Assembly (NCBI GenBank): GCA_964648485.1
Contig: CAZYOF010000006.1
Span: 1 to 64,000, forward strand
Length of the DNA: 64,000 nucleotides
Direction: 5' to 3'
DNA from: DAIOEK01 sp964648485
GTDB taxonomy: Bacteria; Chloroflexota; Anaerolineae; Anaerolineales; Anaerolineaceae
Made by a program: the position numbers and the translations under genes. The first letter of the stretch is position 1. Each line of letters starts with the position of its first letter. Shown piece by piece: positions 35,133-42,547 of the stretch. The notes under the pieces were generated by a model. That model ran no database searches. It was given only the letters and a program-made list of their open reading frames with translations, and had not been told where the DNA came from.

Positions 35133-35978
35133 TCAGGCAGGTTTGACAAAGAAGCTGATCGCCATCACTTTGGGTCCAGCGTGGACCACGATGGCGGGCG
35201 GCACCTCAAAGATGGGGATATTCTGGATGCCGGTGACACGGGTGAATTCAGCCGCCAAACTCTGGGCATCCTCCATTGCATCGCACTGGGCGATGGAGAG
35301 CAACCCGCTTTCATTGTGAGGACATTCATTCTGGATGATCTCGATGATGCGGGCGATGGCTTTTTTCTTGGTGCGCTGGGTTTCAGCCGCCTCGGCGCGT
35401 CCGTTCTTGAGGGTGAGGATGGGTTTGACCTGCAGGATGCTGCCAAACAGGGCAGATGCCCCGCCAATGCGCCCTCCCTTGTAGAGGTACTCGAGGGTAT
35501 CGACCACAAAATACACCCGCTGGCGGGCAGCCAGATCGCGCACCTTGCTTTCGATCTCATCTGCGCTCATGCCGGCTTTTGCCATTTTCTGCGCTTCAAA
35601 CACCAGCGAACCCAACCCGGAGGCGATGGTGCGGGTGTCGATGACGCGAATATCTGCCCCGGGGAAATCTTCGGTTGCAACGGTGGCGGCGCGGGTGGTG
35701 CCACTCAGCTCCGCAGACGGCGCAATGACGATGATGGAGTTGCCCTTCTCGACATGCTCTTTATAGATGGGCGTGTAAAGGGCAGGCGCAGGAGCCGCAG
35801 TTTTGGGGAGCGTGGATGAGCCACGCAGCTTCTCCAGAAATTGGGCGGTATCCAGTTCGGTATCATCCCGGTACTGTTTATCCCCAAAAATGATGATCTG
35901 GGGGACGAATGGGATATCCAGGTTTCGCATTTCCTGGCAGGGGATACTGCAGGTAGTATCCGCAACGATCGTTACCAT
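35133..35978 (-). CDS. DegV family fatty-acid-binding protein
   Basis: DegV/FakB proteins bind a fatty acid for presentation to a fatty acid kinase. The family pattern is VTIVADTTCSIP at the start, SAELSGTTRAA, VIDTRTIASGLG, LEYLYKGGRIGGASALFGSILQVKPIL, and a GPKVMAISFFV end. Length is 281. GAGGTGAACT precedes the ATG. No fakA is nearby. A long open frame on the opposite strand (35091-35819) is a shadow of this GC-rich gene. Confidence 0.92.
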   Translation of the reverse strand: MVTIVADTTCSIPCQEMRNLDIPFVPQIIIFGDKQYRDDTELDTAQFLEKLRGSSTLPKTAAPAPALYTPIYKEHVEKGNSIIVIAPSAELSGTTRAATVATEDFPGADIRVIDTRTIASGLGSLVFEAQKMAKAGMSADEIESKVRDLAARQRVYFVVDTLEYLYKGGRIGGASALFGSILQVKPILTLKNGRAEAAETQRTKKKAIARIIEIIQNECPHNESGLLSIAQCDAMEDAQSLAAEFTRVTGIQNIPIFEVPPAIVVHAGPKVMAISFFVKPA

Positions 35979-36209
35979 AGTTCACCTCGATTGAAAAATG
36001 AAAAAAAGGAATGACGTTCTCATTATACACATAGTGTGGAAGAATCACGCCATTTCTCAGTGTACGGAAGCGGCGCAGGAAAGTTGCCAGAAGTGGCGTG
36101 CGGACTTATGGATGACGAAATCATGGATTTGAATTCAAAAGGGAACAAATAGGGTGGCTCAATATTATGGTTGCATATATGATAGGGAATATGCGGGGTA
36201 GAGAAAACC

Positions 36210-36223
36210 TGTCAGATGTGACA
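36210..36223. promoter_or_regulatory. TGTCA-N4-TGACA inverted repeat
   Basis: TGTCAGATGTGACA has the same 5-base arms and 4-base spacer as the palindrome before nnr at 226-239. It lies about 100 bases upstream of the HD gene. Confidence 0.3.
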
Positions 36224-36230
36224 AATTTCA

Positions 36231-36280
36231 TAGGTTTCACTAAGTTCGCTCAAAAAAGTGTACTCTACGTGAAATCCAAT
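36231..36280 (+). repeat. Dispersed repeat, copy A (short)
   Basis: GGTTTCACTAAGTTCGCTCA and the following AGTGTACTCT...AAATCCAA align with the 3' half of copies B and C. It is diverged and truncated relative to them. Confidence 0.45.
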
Positions 36281-36324
36281 TTTCGATTCAGCATAACCTA
36301 CCCAAGTAAATCAGTATAAAATGA

Positions 36325-36819
36325 ATGCACAAGACTATGAATATCAATATACAGGAACTAGAAGATTTTGCAATTTCTTATTTCAAGCTGGATCCGCACG
36401 GTACACATGGTCTGAGTCACTGGCGAAAAGTGCTGAAATTTGGTCTGGCTTTATCCGAAAAGACAAAAGCGAATCAATCTGTCATTACATATTTTGCCTA
36501 CTTTCACGATATCATGCGCCAAATGGAATATGCTGATTATGATCATGGCAGGCGAAGTGTTGAATTTATTAAAAATTCACCCGAAGCACAAGCGCTTATC
36601 TGCCTCGATGAAAATGAAATGGATAACCTTTTCTACGCTATTGAATGTCACGCCGATGGTCTTACTGAAGCAAATGCCACCGTGCAAACCTGCTGGGATG
36701 CAGACAGGTTGGATTTATTCAGGGTTGGTATCAGTCGCCATTCCATCATATTCTGCACTAACCAAGCTAAAAGTAAGCAAATACTAGATTGGGCTGAAAA
36801 AACAAGCCTGTCCGAGTAA
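36325..36819 (+). CDS. Small HD-domain phosphohydrolase-like protein
   Basis: The 164-residue protein carries an HD-type metal site: HGLSHW near residue 28, YFHD around 64, ECHADG around 111 and CWDADRLDLFRVG around 130. This resembles small HD hydrolases of unknown substrate. Start choice is uncertain: ATGs occur at 36321 (another frame), 36325 and 36337, none with a Shine-Dalgarno, while TATAAA lies immediately upstream. Homology begins around MNINIQELEDFA (36337). It is bracketed by repeat copies A and B. Confidence 0.72.
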   Translation: MHKTMNINIQELEDFAISYFKLDPHGTHGLSHWRKVLKFGLALSEKTKANQSVITYFAYFHDIMRQMEYADYDHGRRSVEFIKNSPEAQALICLDENEMDNLFYAIECHADGLTEANATVQTCWDADRLDLFRVGISRHSIIFCTNQAKSKQILDWAEKTSLSE

Positions 36820-37163
36820 AGAAACTATAAACATAGAGTGTAGGTTGTGTTGGACGTTATGTGTAAAAACCTACCCAACATTACAATTACCGTATGGAAT
36901 ATCGACGCAACATCATGATGATTATTGAGATTTGTGAACAAAGGGTGGTATCCGCTCGAATGGGGGCAGATATTGAGTGTCGTTCCAATTTCCTTTGGGA
37001 TGTGCGTGATACCAGGTTGTTGGGTTTCGCGAAGTCCGCTCACATGAAGAGTACTCTTCATGTAATCTAATTCAAAAACTTCCCCCAAAAAAGAATATTG
37101 TGTGGTATCCGAAAAGTGCTACACTGATTTTATGTATGGCTCTCATGAGTAAGGAGGCAGATT
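36820..37163. other. Non-coding region carrying repeat copy B
   Basis: No gene is supported. It starts with a GTAGGTTG...ACCTACCCAAC tract (36840-36880) like the GTAGGTTGGGT-type repeats scattered in many environmental bacterial genomes. Repeat copy B follows. A Shine-Dalgarno AAGGAGG lies directly before the metalloprotease ATG. Confidence 0.6.
36921..37070 (+). repeat. Dispersed repeat, copy B, with 22-bp palindrome
   Basis: About 150 bases align with copy C (39957-40110). Shared blocks include TTGAGATTTGTGAA, AATTTCCTTTGGG, GTGAT-CCAGG and GGGTTTCGCGA. Near its 3' end, 37042-37063 is a perfect 22-bp inverted repeat (half-site ACATGAAGAGT). Confidence 0.65.
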
Positions 37164-38987
37164 ATGAGACGTCATCGATTCCCCATCTTGGTGATATTAA
37201 TCGTATTAACTACTTTTTTTTCAACCAGTTTTCGTACGTTTAGTGGTATTAAAACTGTTATACCAGTTGAAAAAAAAGTTGCGGTAATTTTTATAAAATT
37301 CTCACCGGACTGTCCATCAGATGATGCTTGCAATCCTGAATTTCCTCCCGAACTCAGGGCAAATATTAACACTCCGCGAGATTCCGCGTCATATACTGCC
37401 AGCCTACTTAATTTAAATATGACCCGTTACATCATGGAGGCAACATACTCACATACTCACATGGTGTTTTCTGCTATTGTAAATCCTAACAGCTCAGATG
37501 GCTGGTTTGAGATTCCATACGGTATGCGATATTACAGCCAACCTGAAACCAATCTGAATTTCAGAAATATCTTTGAAGATGCACTTCAACTTGCTTATTC
37601 TGCTGTGGGTGATGATATTCAGAATTATGATGTAATTTTATTGATCAATAATATCCAGTCTCAATACGGATACACGTTAGGATGCAGTTATACTGCACCA
37701 GGTGATTATGTCACTTGCCCAATTACAGTTCCTTCTTCAAGTGGAGGATCTATCAAACAACTCAGTCTGGTGCATATCGGTGAGCATGCAGATAACGAAA
37801 GCATGTTTGAAGTTCTGGGTCATGAATTGGGGCATGTTCACAACCTTTTTCATGTATGGATGGGACCATACGATATCGTAGGGAACAGTGATGTCCTTAC
37901 TCACTATGGTGGATGGTCGAAATCTCGAGCCGGATGGGTACCACAGGTTACCGATCTGGATGCTCCCGGTGAAGTAACCGTTTCACTTGATCCTTTGGAA
38001 CACCCGGGGCATAATGTTTTGCGTATCCCTTTTGTAAAATACGGAGATGTATTTTCTGGCTTTATTGTTGAGTGTAGAGCTAAAATTGGATTTGACGTAA
38101 ACATCCCAGAAGAAGGTGTGATTGTTTCTTATGCATCAACCAACGGGATGAATGGAGATATTGGGCTGCAGGCAGTCATCGGTTTTCCGGAGTATGATGG
38201 AGATTTTACCGATGCTGCCCTCTCACCAGGTGAGGCATATGTTAATATTGCTCATAATGTCACAATTACATATATTTCAAGGGATACAGCCGGGCGCTGC
38301 ACTGTAAAGGCGCAGCGGGGGCAAATCCATGCCCCTGATCCGATGATCAATCCATGGTCGGAGACTGATTCTGGTGTGGGGTATGTGAAGTATAGTTCAC
38401 GGGATATCTGGATAGACAGTCAGTCAAATGGATGGGATGTTTATGCGTATGGTTCAGGGATGACAAGCGAAGGCGGGGAAATACATCCCACCGGATATGG
38501 GGATACTTTTTGGCCCAATCACGATAACAAAATTAAATACGTGATCCATAATACAGGATACGATGATGCCAGAGATGTATGGGTGGATATCTATGTTACC
38601 CAACCAATGATACTGTTTAATAGATGTTCGGATGAAACAAGCCTAAATTATGCTACATTACTTGGTTCTCAAAACATTGAATTGTTAAGAAAGGATGAAT
38701 CGTATTTTGGAGAAATTCTCTGGACACCTATGAGTAGCTCGACTGCCCAGGTGGATGTTGTAATTAGAGATTACATGGGCGAAGTGACTCACGAAAACAA
38801 TATAGCCAGTGAGACCTACACGGCGTCACAACATCTAACATACAATTTGACTGCTGAGAATCTCTCTAGTGGCGTGCTGGAATCATTTGGTTTTATTTCT
38901 GCAGTTAATATCATTGCTGATCTTGAATGTTCAAAAGACCTCAAATTCAAGTTTGATCGCAAGTTGATCAGCGGAATAGATAGATAA
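37164..38987 (+). CDS. Secreted zinc metalloprotease (M6-like), N-terminal part of an interrupted gene
   Basis: After a signal peptide (RFPILVILIVLTTFFSTSF) comes a metalloprotease region with HELGHVHNLFHVW, the extended HExxHxxxxxH zinc motif, at about residues 217-229. A beta-rich region follows, including a CARDB-like segment (NKIKYVIHNTGYDDARDVWVDIYVTQP). Translation ends at a TAA inside what looks like a further Ig-like domain. The same frame continues uninterrupted for another 284 codons. The gene is therefore either broken by a nonsense change or read through. AAGGAGG precedes the ATG. Flanked by repeats B and C. Confidence 0.78.
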   Translation: MRRHRFPILVILIVLTTFFSTSFRTFSGIKTVIPVEKKVAVIFIKFSPDCPSDDACNPEFPPELRANINTPRDSASYTASLLNLNMTRYIMEATYSHTHMVFSAIVNPNSSDGWFEIPYGMRYYSQPETNLNFRNIFEDALQLAYSAVGDDIQNYDVILLINNIQSQYGYTLGCSYTAPGDYVTCPITVPSSSGGSIKQLSLVHIGEHADNESMFEVLGHELGHVHNLFHVWMGPYDIVGNSDVLTHYGGWSKSRAGWVPQVTDLDAPGEVTVSLDPLEHPGHNVLRIPFVKYGDVFSGFIVECRAKIGFDVNIPEEGVIVSYASTNGMNGDIGLQAVIGFPEYDGDFTDAALSPGEAYVNIAHNVTITYISRDTAGRCTVKAQRGQIHAPDPMINPWSETDSGVGYVKYSSRDIWIDSQSNGWDVYAYGSGMTSEGGEIHPTGYGDTFWPNHDNKIKYVIHNTGYDDARDVWVDIYVTQPMILFNRCSDETSLNYATLLGSQNIELLRKDESYFGEILWTPMSSSTAQVDVVIRDYMGEVTHENNIASETYTASQHLTYNLTAENLSSGVLESFGFISAVNIIADLECSKDLKFKFDRKLISGIDR

Positions 38988-38993
38988 TACTGG

Positions 38994-39848
38994 GTGGTAG
39001 ATGAGCAATTGGGTCGCGGGCAACTTTCCCCCGGAGAGGAGCAGATTGTGCCATTTTCTGCATCAGTGCCAGTTGAGGCGAAACCCGGGGAATGTGAAGA
39101 TGTATTAATGGAATTACAGGTAATGCGGGATGATTTCTTTGTACCTGTGGATGGATTTACATTTAGGACCTGTGTTGTGGCTCCCACTACTTTGACGTGT
39201 CTAGCACCACAAACAAATGTTGAAATCGGTGATGCTGTAAATATCAGTGGAAATTTATCTCCGGCAAAAGGTGGTGAGATTATCGCCATTGAATATACCA
39301 ACCCGGGCGGTAGTAAACAGGTGATTAATAAAAAGGTAACAGGCAGTGGGTTGTATCGGGATAGTTTTATTGCTGATGAAGCCGGAAAATGGCAGATGCA
39401 GGCATACTGGCAGGGATCAGATACAAGCGCGGCTGCAGAATCGGGCGTATGCACATTTGATGTGATCAACTCCACACCCGGATTGAACTTGATATCCAAT
39501 GCAAACTGCCGGAAAGGCCCCGGCACAGCTTATGAGATAGTAACCTCTGCCCCCAAGGGAATGTTGGTCCCGATCTCAGCCCGCAGTGAGGATGGAGAAT
39601 GGCTGTATGGGAAGGTGTATGGCGCATATTGCTGGATTTCAGAAAATTTGGGTGAATTCAATGGGAATGTCACTGATTTGCCCGTGCGTAAGCCACCTTT
39701 ACATACACCGCCCCCTACCTTTTTGCCATCATTAACCCCAGCCGTTAACTGTAGTGTATACACTACACAGACCAGGTGCAACCGATTCACTGACAGTTGC
39801 AAATGGGTTGTCCAACCAACTGGCAGCGGGATTTGTATAGCAAAATAG
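38994..39848 (+). CDS. C-terminal continuation of the metalloprotease, beyond an in-frame stop (probable pseudogene part)
   Basis: Same frame as the upstream protease, separated only by one TAA at 38985-38987. The coordinates start at the first possible codon, a GTG with no Shine-Dalgarno. There is no signal peptide although the content is extracellular in type. It begins in mid-domain (VDEQLGRGQLSPGEEQIVPFSASVPVEAKPGE), then a beta domain and an SH3-like domain (LNLISNANCRKGPGTAYEIV...YGAYCWISENLG). A Pro-rich stretch and a Cys-rich end follow. Independent expression is unlikely. Confidence 0.6.
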   Translation: MVDEQLGRGQLSPGEEQIVPFSASVPVEAKPGECEDVLMELQVMRDDFFVPVDGFTFRTCVVAPTTLTCLAPQTNVEIGDAVNISGNLSPAKGGEIIAIEYTNPGGSKQVINKKVTGSGLYRDSFIADEAGKWQMQAYWQGSDTSAAAESGVCTFDVINSTPGLNLISNANCRKGPGTAYEIVTSAPKGMLVPISARSEDGEWLYGKVYGAYCWISENLGEFNGNVTDLPVRKPPLHTPPPTFLPSLTPAVNCSVYTTQTRCNRFTDSCKWVVQPTGSGICIAK

Positions 39849-40139
39849 GTATTCTATATACGGATGAAGAATGAGATAAATAAAACTGTGCGTTTTGTTT
39901 GAAAATTTTTAAAATATCGAAAATGACACATGGAATATCTTTAATAAATCTCATTCATTGTTGAGATTTGTGAAAGATGGGGAGGATCTACACGAATTGG
40001 GGTGGGGATTGAGGTGTCGATCTAATTTCCTTTGGGGTGTGAGTGATGCCAGGATGATGGGTTTCGCGAGGTTTGGTTACACGTAGTGTGCTCTTTGAGA
40101 AATCTAACCTGCGGGCTGCGCGATTATAGAAAACCTATA
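39849..40139. other. Non-coding region carrying repeat copy C
   Basis: I see no gene. AT-rich sequence follows the protease remnant, then repeat copy C, then the -10 region of the glycerate kinase gene. Confidence 0.6.
39957..40110 (+). repeat. Dispersed repeat, copy C
   Basis: Aligned with copy B over about 150 bases at high but imperfect identity. The palindrome of copy B is degenerate here. Confidence 0.65.
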
Positions 40140-40145
40140 TATACT
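40140..40145 (+). promoter_or_regulatory. -10 box of the leaderless glycerate kinase gene
   Basis: TATACT ends six bases before the ATG at 40152; no Shine-Dalgarno. Confidence 0.5.
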
Positions 40146-40151
40146 TAAATC

Positions 40152-41504
40152 ATGAAGCAATTCTCACTACAAACAGAGTCCCCTGCTAATTTGGAGGTGA
40201 GGCGGCTGCTGGATGGGATGATTCGGCACGCGCTCAGCGCGGCAGACCCGCAGGAGGCAGTCTTGCGCTGTTTTAAGTACCGGGAGGGCAGGTTATTTCC
40301 ATCCGACGCGACACCGGAGGCGGTTAAACGCGGGGTTACGCTGATCTCGATCGGCAAGGCGGCGCGGGCGATGGCAGCCGCGGCGTGTGAGCTATTGGGC
40401 GAGCAGATTCAACGCGTAATCGTGGTGGAAAAAAGTGTGGGTAACGACATCCACCTGCCCGGAGAGATCGAAGTGCTGCAGGGCGGGCATCCCATCCCCG
40501 ATGAACGCAGCCTGCAGGCGGGCAGGCGAATCGCGGATCTGGTGCGAAGCTCCCCGCCGGAAAGCGACTTCCTGGTACTGATCTCGGGCGGCGGGTCCAG
40601 CCTGGTCACACTGCTGCCTGAGCGAGTCGAACTTGCCGATTATCAAGTTTTGAACCGGTTGATGCTGGGCAGCCATCTGCCCATCGAGCAGATTAATAGC
40701 GTGCGCAAGCATGTGGATCTGTTCAAGGGGGGCGGGTTGCTGCGTCTGATCGGGCGGCGGAAATCCGTTTCGCTGATCCTTTCGGATGTGGTTTCGGGCG
40801 GGTTGGCGAGCGTGGCATCCGGTCCGACCCTGGCGGATGAATCCACTTTCCAGGCGGCGGTGGATATTTGCAGGCAGCATGGGATCTGGGAGAAGCTGCC
40901 CGCGGGCATTTGCGCGCATCTAATGGCGGGGGCTGCCGGGGAACGGCAGGAAACGCTCAAACCGGGCGATCCGCTTACAGAATACGGCACGGCGGTGGAG
41001 ATCGGCAGCCTGCAGCACAGCCTGACCGCCGCGGCGGGCGCTGCGGGGGAAATGGGCTGGGAGGCTGACATCCGCGCACCGGCGCTGAACGGCAGGGTGG
41101 AAGAAGCCGCGCGGCGAATCTGCCGTGATGTGGAAGAAATCAACGCAACTGCGCATAGGCGTATATTGATCTATGGCGGCGAGACGACCGTCAACCCGGG
41201 GGAGGCAGGCGGTGTGGGGGGAAGGAATTCCCATCTGGCGCTGCTGTTGAGCGGTGAGTTGGAAAGATACCCCGGTGTTCTGGTGTGCACCTTCGCCACC
41301 GATGGAGAGGACGGCAATTCCCCCGCCTGCGGCGCGGTGGTGACATCTGATACTCTTACGAAAGCCAGGCGGTCGGGTTTGTCAACAGATGAATACCTGC
41401 AAAGGTTTGATTCTTATACTTTCTTTCATCTGCTGGGTGATGCTATCGTTACGGGTGCCACAGGCACAAATGTCAATGACCTGACTTTTGCGATCCTTCC
41501 CTGA
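40152..41504 (+). CDS. Glycerate 2-kinase (DUF4147/MOFRL type)
   Basis: It phosphorylates glycerate to 2-phosphoglycerate. The N-terminal DUF4147 domain has ISIGKAARAMAAAA, GGHPIPDERSLQAGRRI and LISGGGSSL, then KHVDLFKGGGLL and LILSDVVSGGLASVASGPT. The C-terminal MOFRL domain has ETTVNPGEAGGVGGRNSHLALLL, CTFATDGEDGNSPACGAVV and GATGTNVNDLTFAIL. Length (450) is normal. Its GC content is well above that of its neighbours, suggesting different ancestry or strong codon selection. Confidence 0.92.
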   Translation: MKQFSLQTESPANLEVRRLLDGMIRHALSAADPQEAVLRCFKYREGRLFPSDATPEAVKRGVTLISIGKAARAMAAAACELLGEQIQRVIVVEKSVGNDIHLPGEIEVLQGGHPIPDERSLQAGRRIADLVRSSPPESDFLVLISGGGSSLVTLLPERVELADYQVLNRLMLGSHLPIEQINSVRKHVDLFKGGGLLRLIGRRKSVSLILSDVVSGGLASVASGPTLADESTFQAAVDICRQHGIWEKLPAGICAHLMAGAAGERQETLKPGDPLTEYGTAVEIGSLQHSLTAAAGAAGEMGWEADIRAPALNGRVEEAARRICRDVEEINATAHRRILIYGGETTVNPGEAGGVGGRNSHLALLLSGELERYPGVLVCTFATDGEDGNSPACGAVVTSDTLTKARRSGLSTDEYLQRFDSYTFFHLLGDAIVTGATGTNVNDLTFAILP

Positions 41505-41516
41505 GTATTTCCCGAA

Positions 41517-41563
41517 AAAAGTACCCATTAATCCATATACACCCCACATTCAGGGGTACTTTT
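41517..41563. other. Long-loop inverted repeat behind the glycerate kinase gene
   Basis: AAAAGTACCC and GGGTACTTTT are perfect 10-bp arms separated by 27 bases. It could be a weak terminator or an operator pair before gnd. The large loop makes a classical terminator doubtful. Confidence 0.35.
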
Positions 41564-41635
41564 CCCGTCTAAGAATGGCTAAAATGGATGTATAAACCTT
41601 TTAAAATCATTGAACAAGAGATTATTGGAGTTCTT

Positions 41636-42547
41636 ATGAAATTAGGCATGATTGGATTGGGAAAAATGGGCGGCAACATGGCGCGCCGCCTGCTAAAAGC
41701 CGGACATATAGTGGTGGGATATAACCGTTCCCCTGAAGTGACTCGCGGCATGGCAGCAGAAGATGGTCTAGAGCCGGCGTTCTCGATTGAGGAATTGATA
41801 GGAAAGCTGGAATCCCCCCGGTTGATCTGGACTATGCTGCCGGCAGGTACAACCACCGAAGAGATGCAAGAGCAGCTACTGCACCTGATGAGCAAGGGAG
41901 ACATCCTCATTGACGGCGGGAACGCGAATTACAAAGATTCCATCCGGCGGGCGCAGATGATCGAAAACAAGGGTATTCACGCGGTGGATATCGGTGTTTC
42001 GGGAGGAATCTGGGGCTTGAGCGAGGGTTATTCGCTGATGGCGGGCGGGGATGCGGATGTGATCGCGTACCTGAATCCGATCTTGAAATCGCTGGCTCCA
42101 TCCGAAACCACGGGCTGGGGGAGAGTCGGTCCGCACGGAGCTGGACACTTCGTGAAGATGGTCCACAACGGCATCGAATATGGGATGATGGAAGCTTTCG
42201 CTGAAGGGTTCGAGATCATGCATACCAAAAAAGAGCTGGAGATTGATATCCATCAGGTCTCGCAGATCTGGCAGGAGGGATCGGTGGTGCGTTCATGGCT
42301 GCTGGATCTGGCCGAGCGGGCGCTGCGAGAAGATCCGACCCTGAGCCAGATTCAGGGTTGGGTGGCTGATTCCGGTGAAGGCAGATGGACGGTGCAGGAA
42401 GCCATAGATCTGGATGTGCCCGCGCCCATCATCACCCTGTCGCTTTTCAAACGGTTTGAAAGCCGCCAAAAAGAAAGCTTTGCTGCCAAGATTCTGGCTG
42501 CTTTACGCAACCAGTTCGGCGGGCATGACATGCGAAAGGTTGAGTGA
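41636..42547 (+). CDS. gnd: 6-phosphogluconate dehydrogenase, decarboxylating (short form)
   Basis: It oxidises 6-phosphogluconate to ribulose 5-phosphate and CO2. The start MKLGMIGLGKMGGNMARRLLKAGH is the dinucleotide fold. IDGGNANYKDSIRR, GVSGGIWGLSEGYSLMAGG and GAGHFVKMVHNGIEYGMMEA are catalytic motifs. At 303 residues it belongs to the short GndA/YqeC type. The ATG at 41636 has GGAG upstream; the earlier in-frame ATG at 41588 has no site. TGATG overlap with zwf. Confidence 0.94.
   Translation: MKLGMIGLGKMGGNMARRLLKAGHIVVGYNRSPEVTRGMAAEDGLEPAFSIEELIGKLESPRLIWTMLPAGTTTEEMQEQLLHLMSKGDILIDGGNANYKDSIRRAQMIENKGIHAVDIGVSGGIWGLSEGYSLMAGGDADVIAYLNPILKSLAPSETTGWGRVGPHGAGHFVKMVHNGIEYGMMEAFAEGFEIMHTKKELEIDIHQVSQIWQEGSVVRSWLLDLAERALREDPTLSQIQGWVADSGEGRWTVQEAIDLDVPAPIITLSLFKRFESRQKESFAAKILAALRNQFGGHDMRKVE

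Larger units (their letters stand above)
35979..36324. other. Non-coding region upstream of the HD gene
   Basis: I see no gene here. The region contains a TGTCA-N4-TGACA element at 36210-36223, a short copy of a dispersed repeat at 36231-36280 and a TATAAA box at 36315-36320 just before the HD gene. Confidence 0.6.

Noticed and set aside
35091..35819. 242-codon open frame on the plus strand
   Set aside because: It lies entirely opposite degV, which has full family motifs and a good start. The frame is a by-product of high GC.
36840..36880. GTAGGTTG...ACCTACCCAAC tract as a terminator of the HD gene
   Set aside because: The arms do not pair well as an inverted repeat and no T-run follows. 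It resembles a scattered repeat remnant instead.
38985..38987. Selenocysteine or pyrrolysine recoding at the metalloprotease stop
   Set aside because: The codon is TAA, which neither system uses. Nonsense mutation or ordinary read-through is more likely.
38816..39526. 236-codon minus-strand frame spanning the in-frame stop of the metalloprotease
   Set aside because: The sense strand encodes clear extracellular domains on both sides. The antisense product has no family features.
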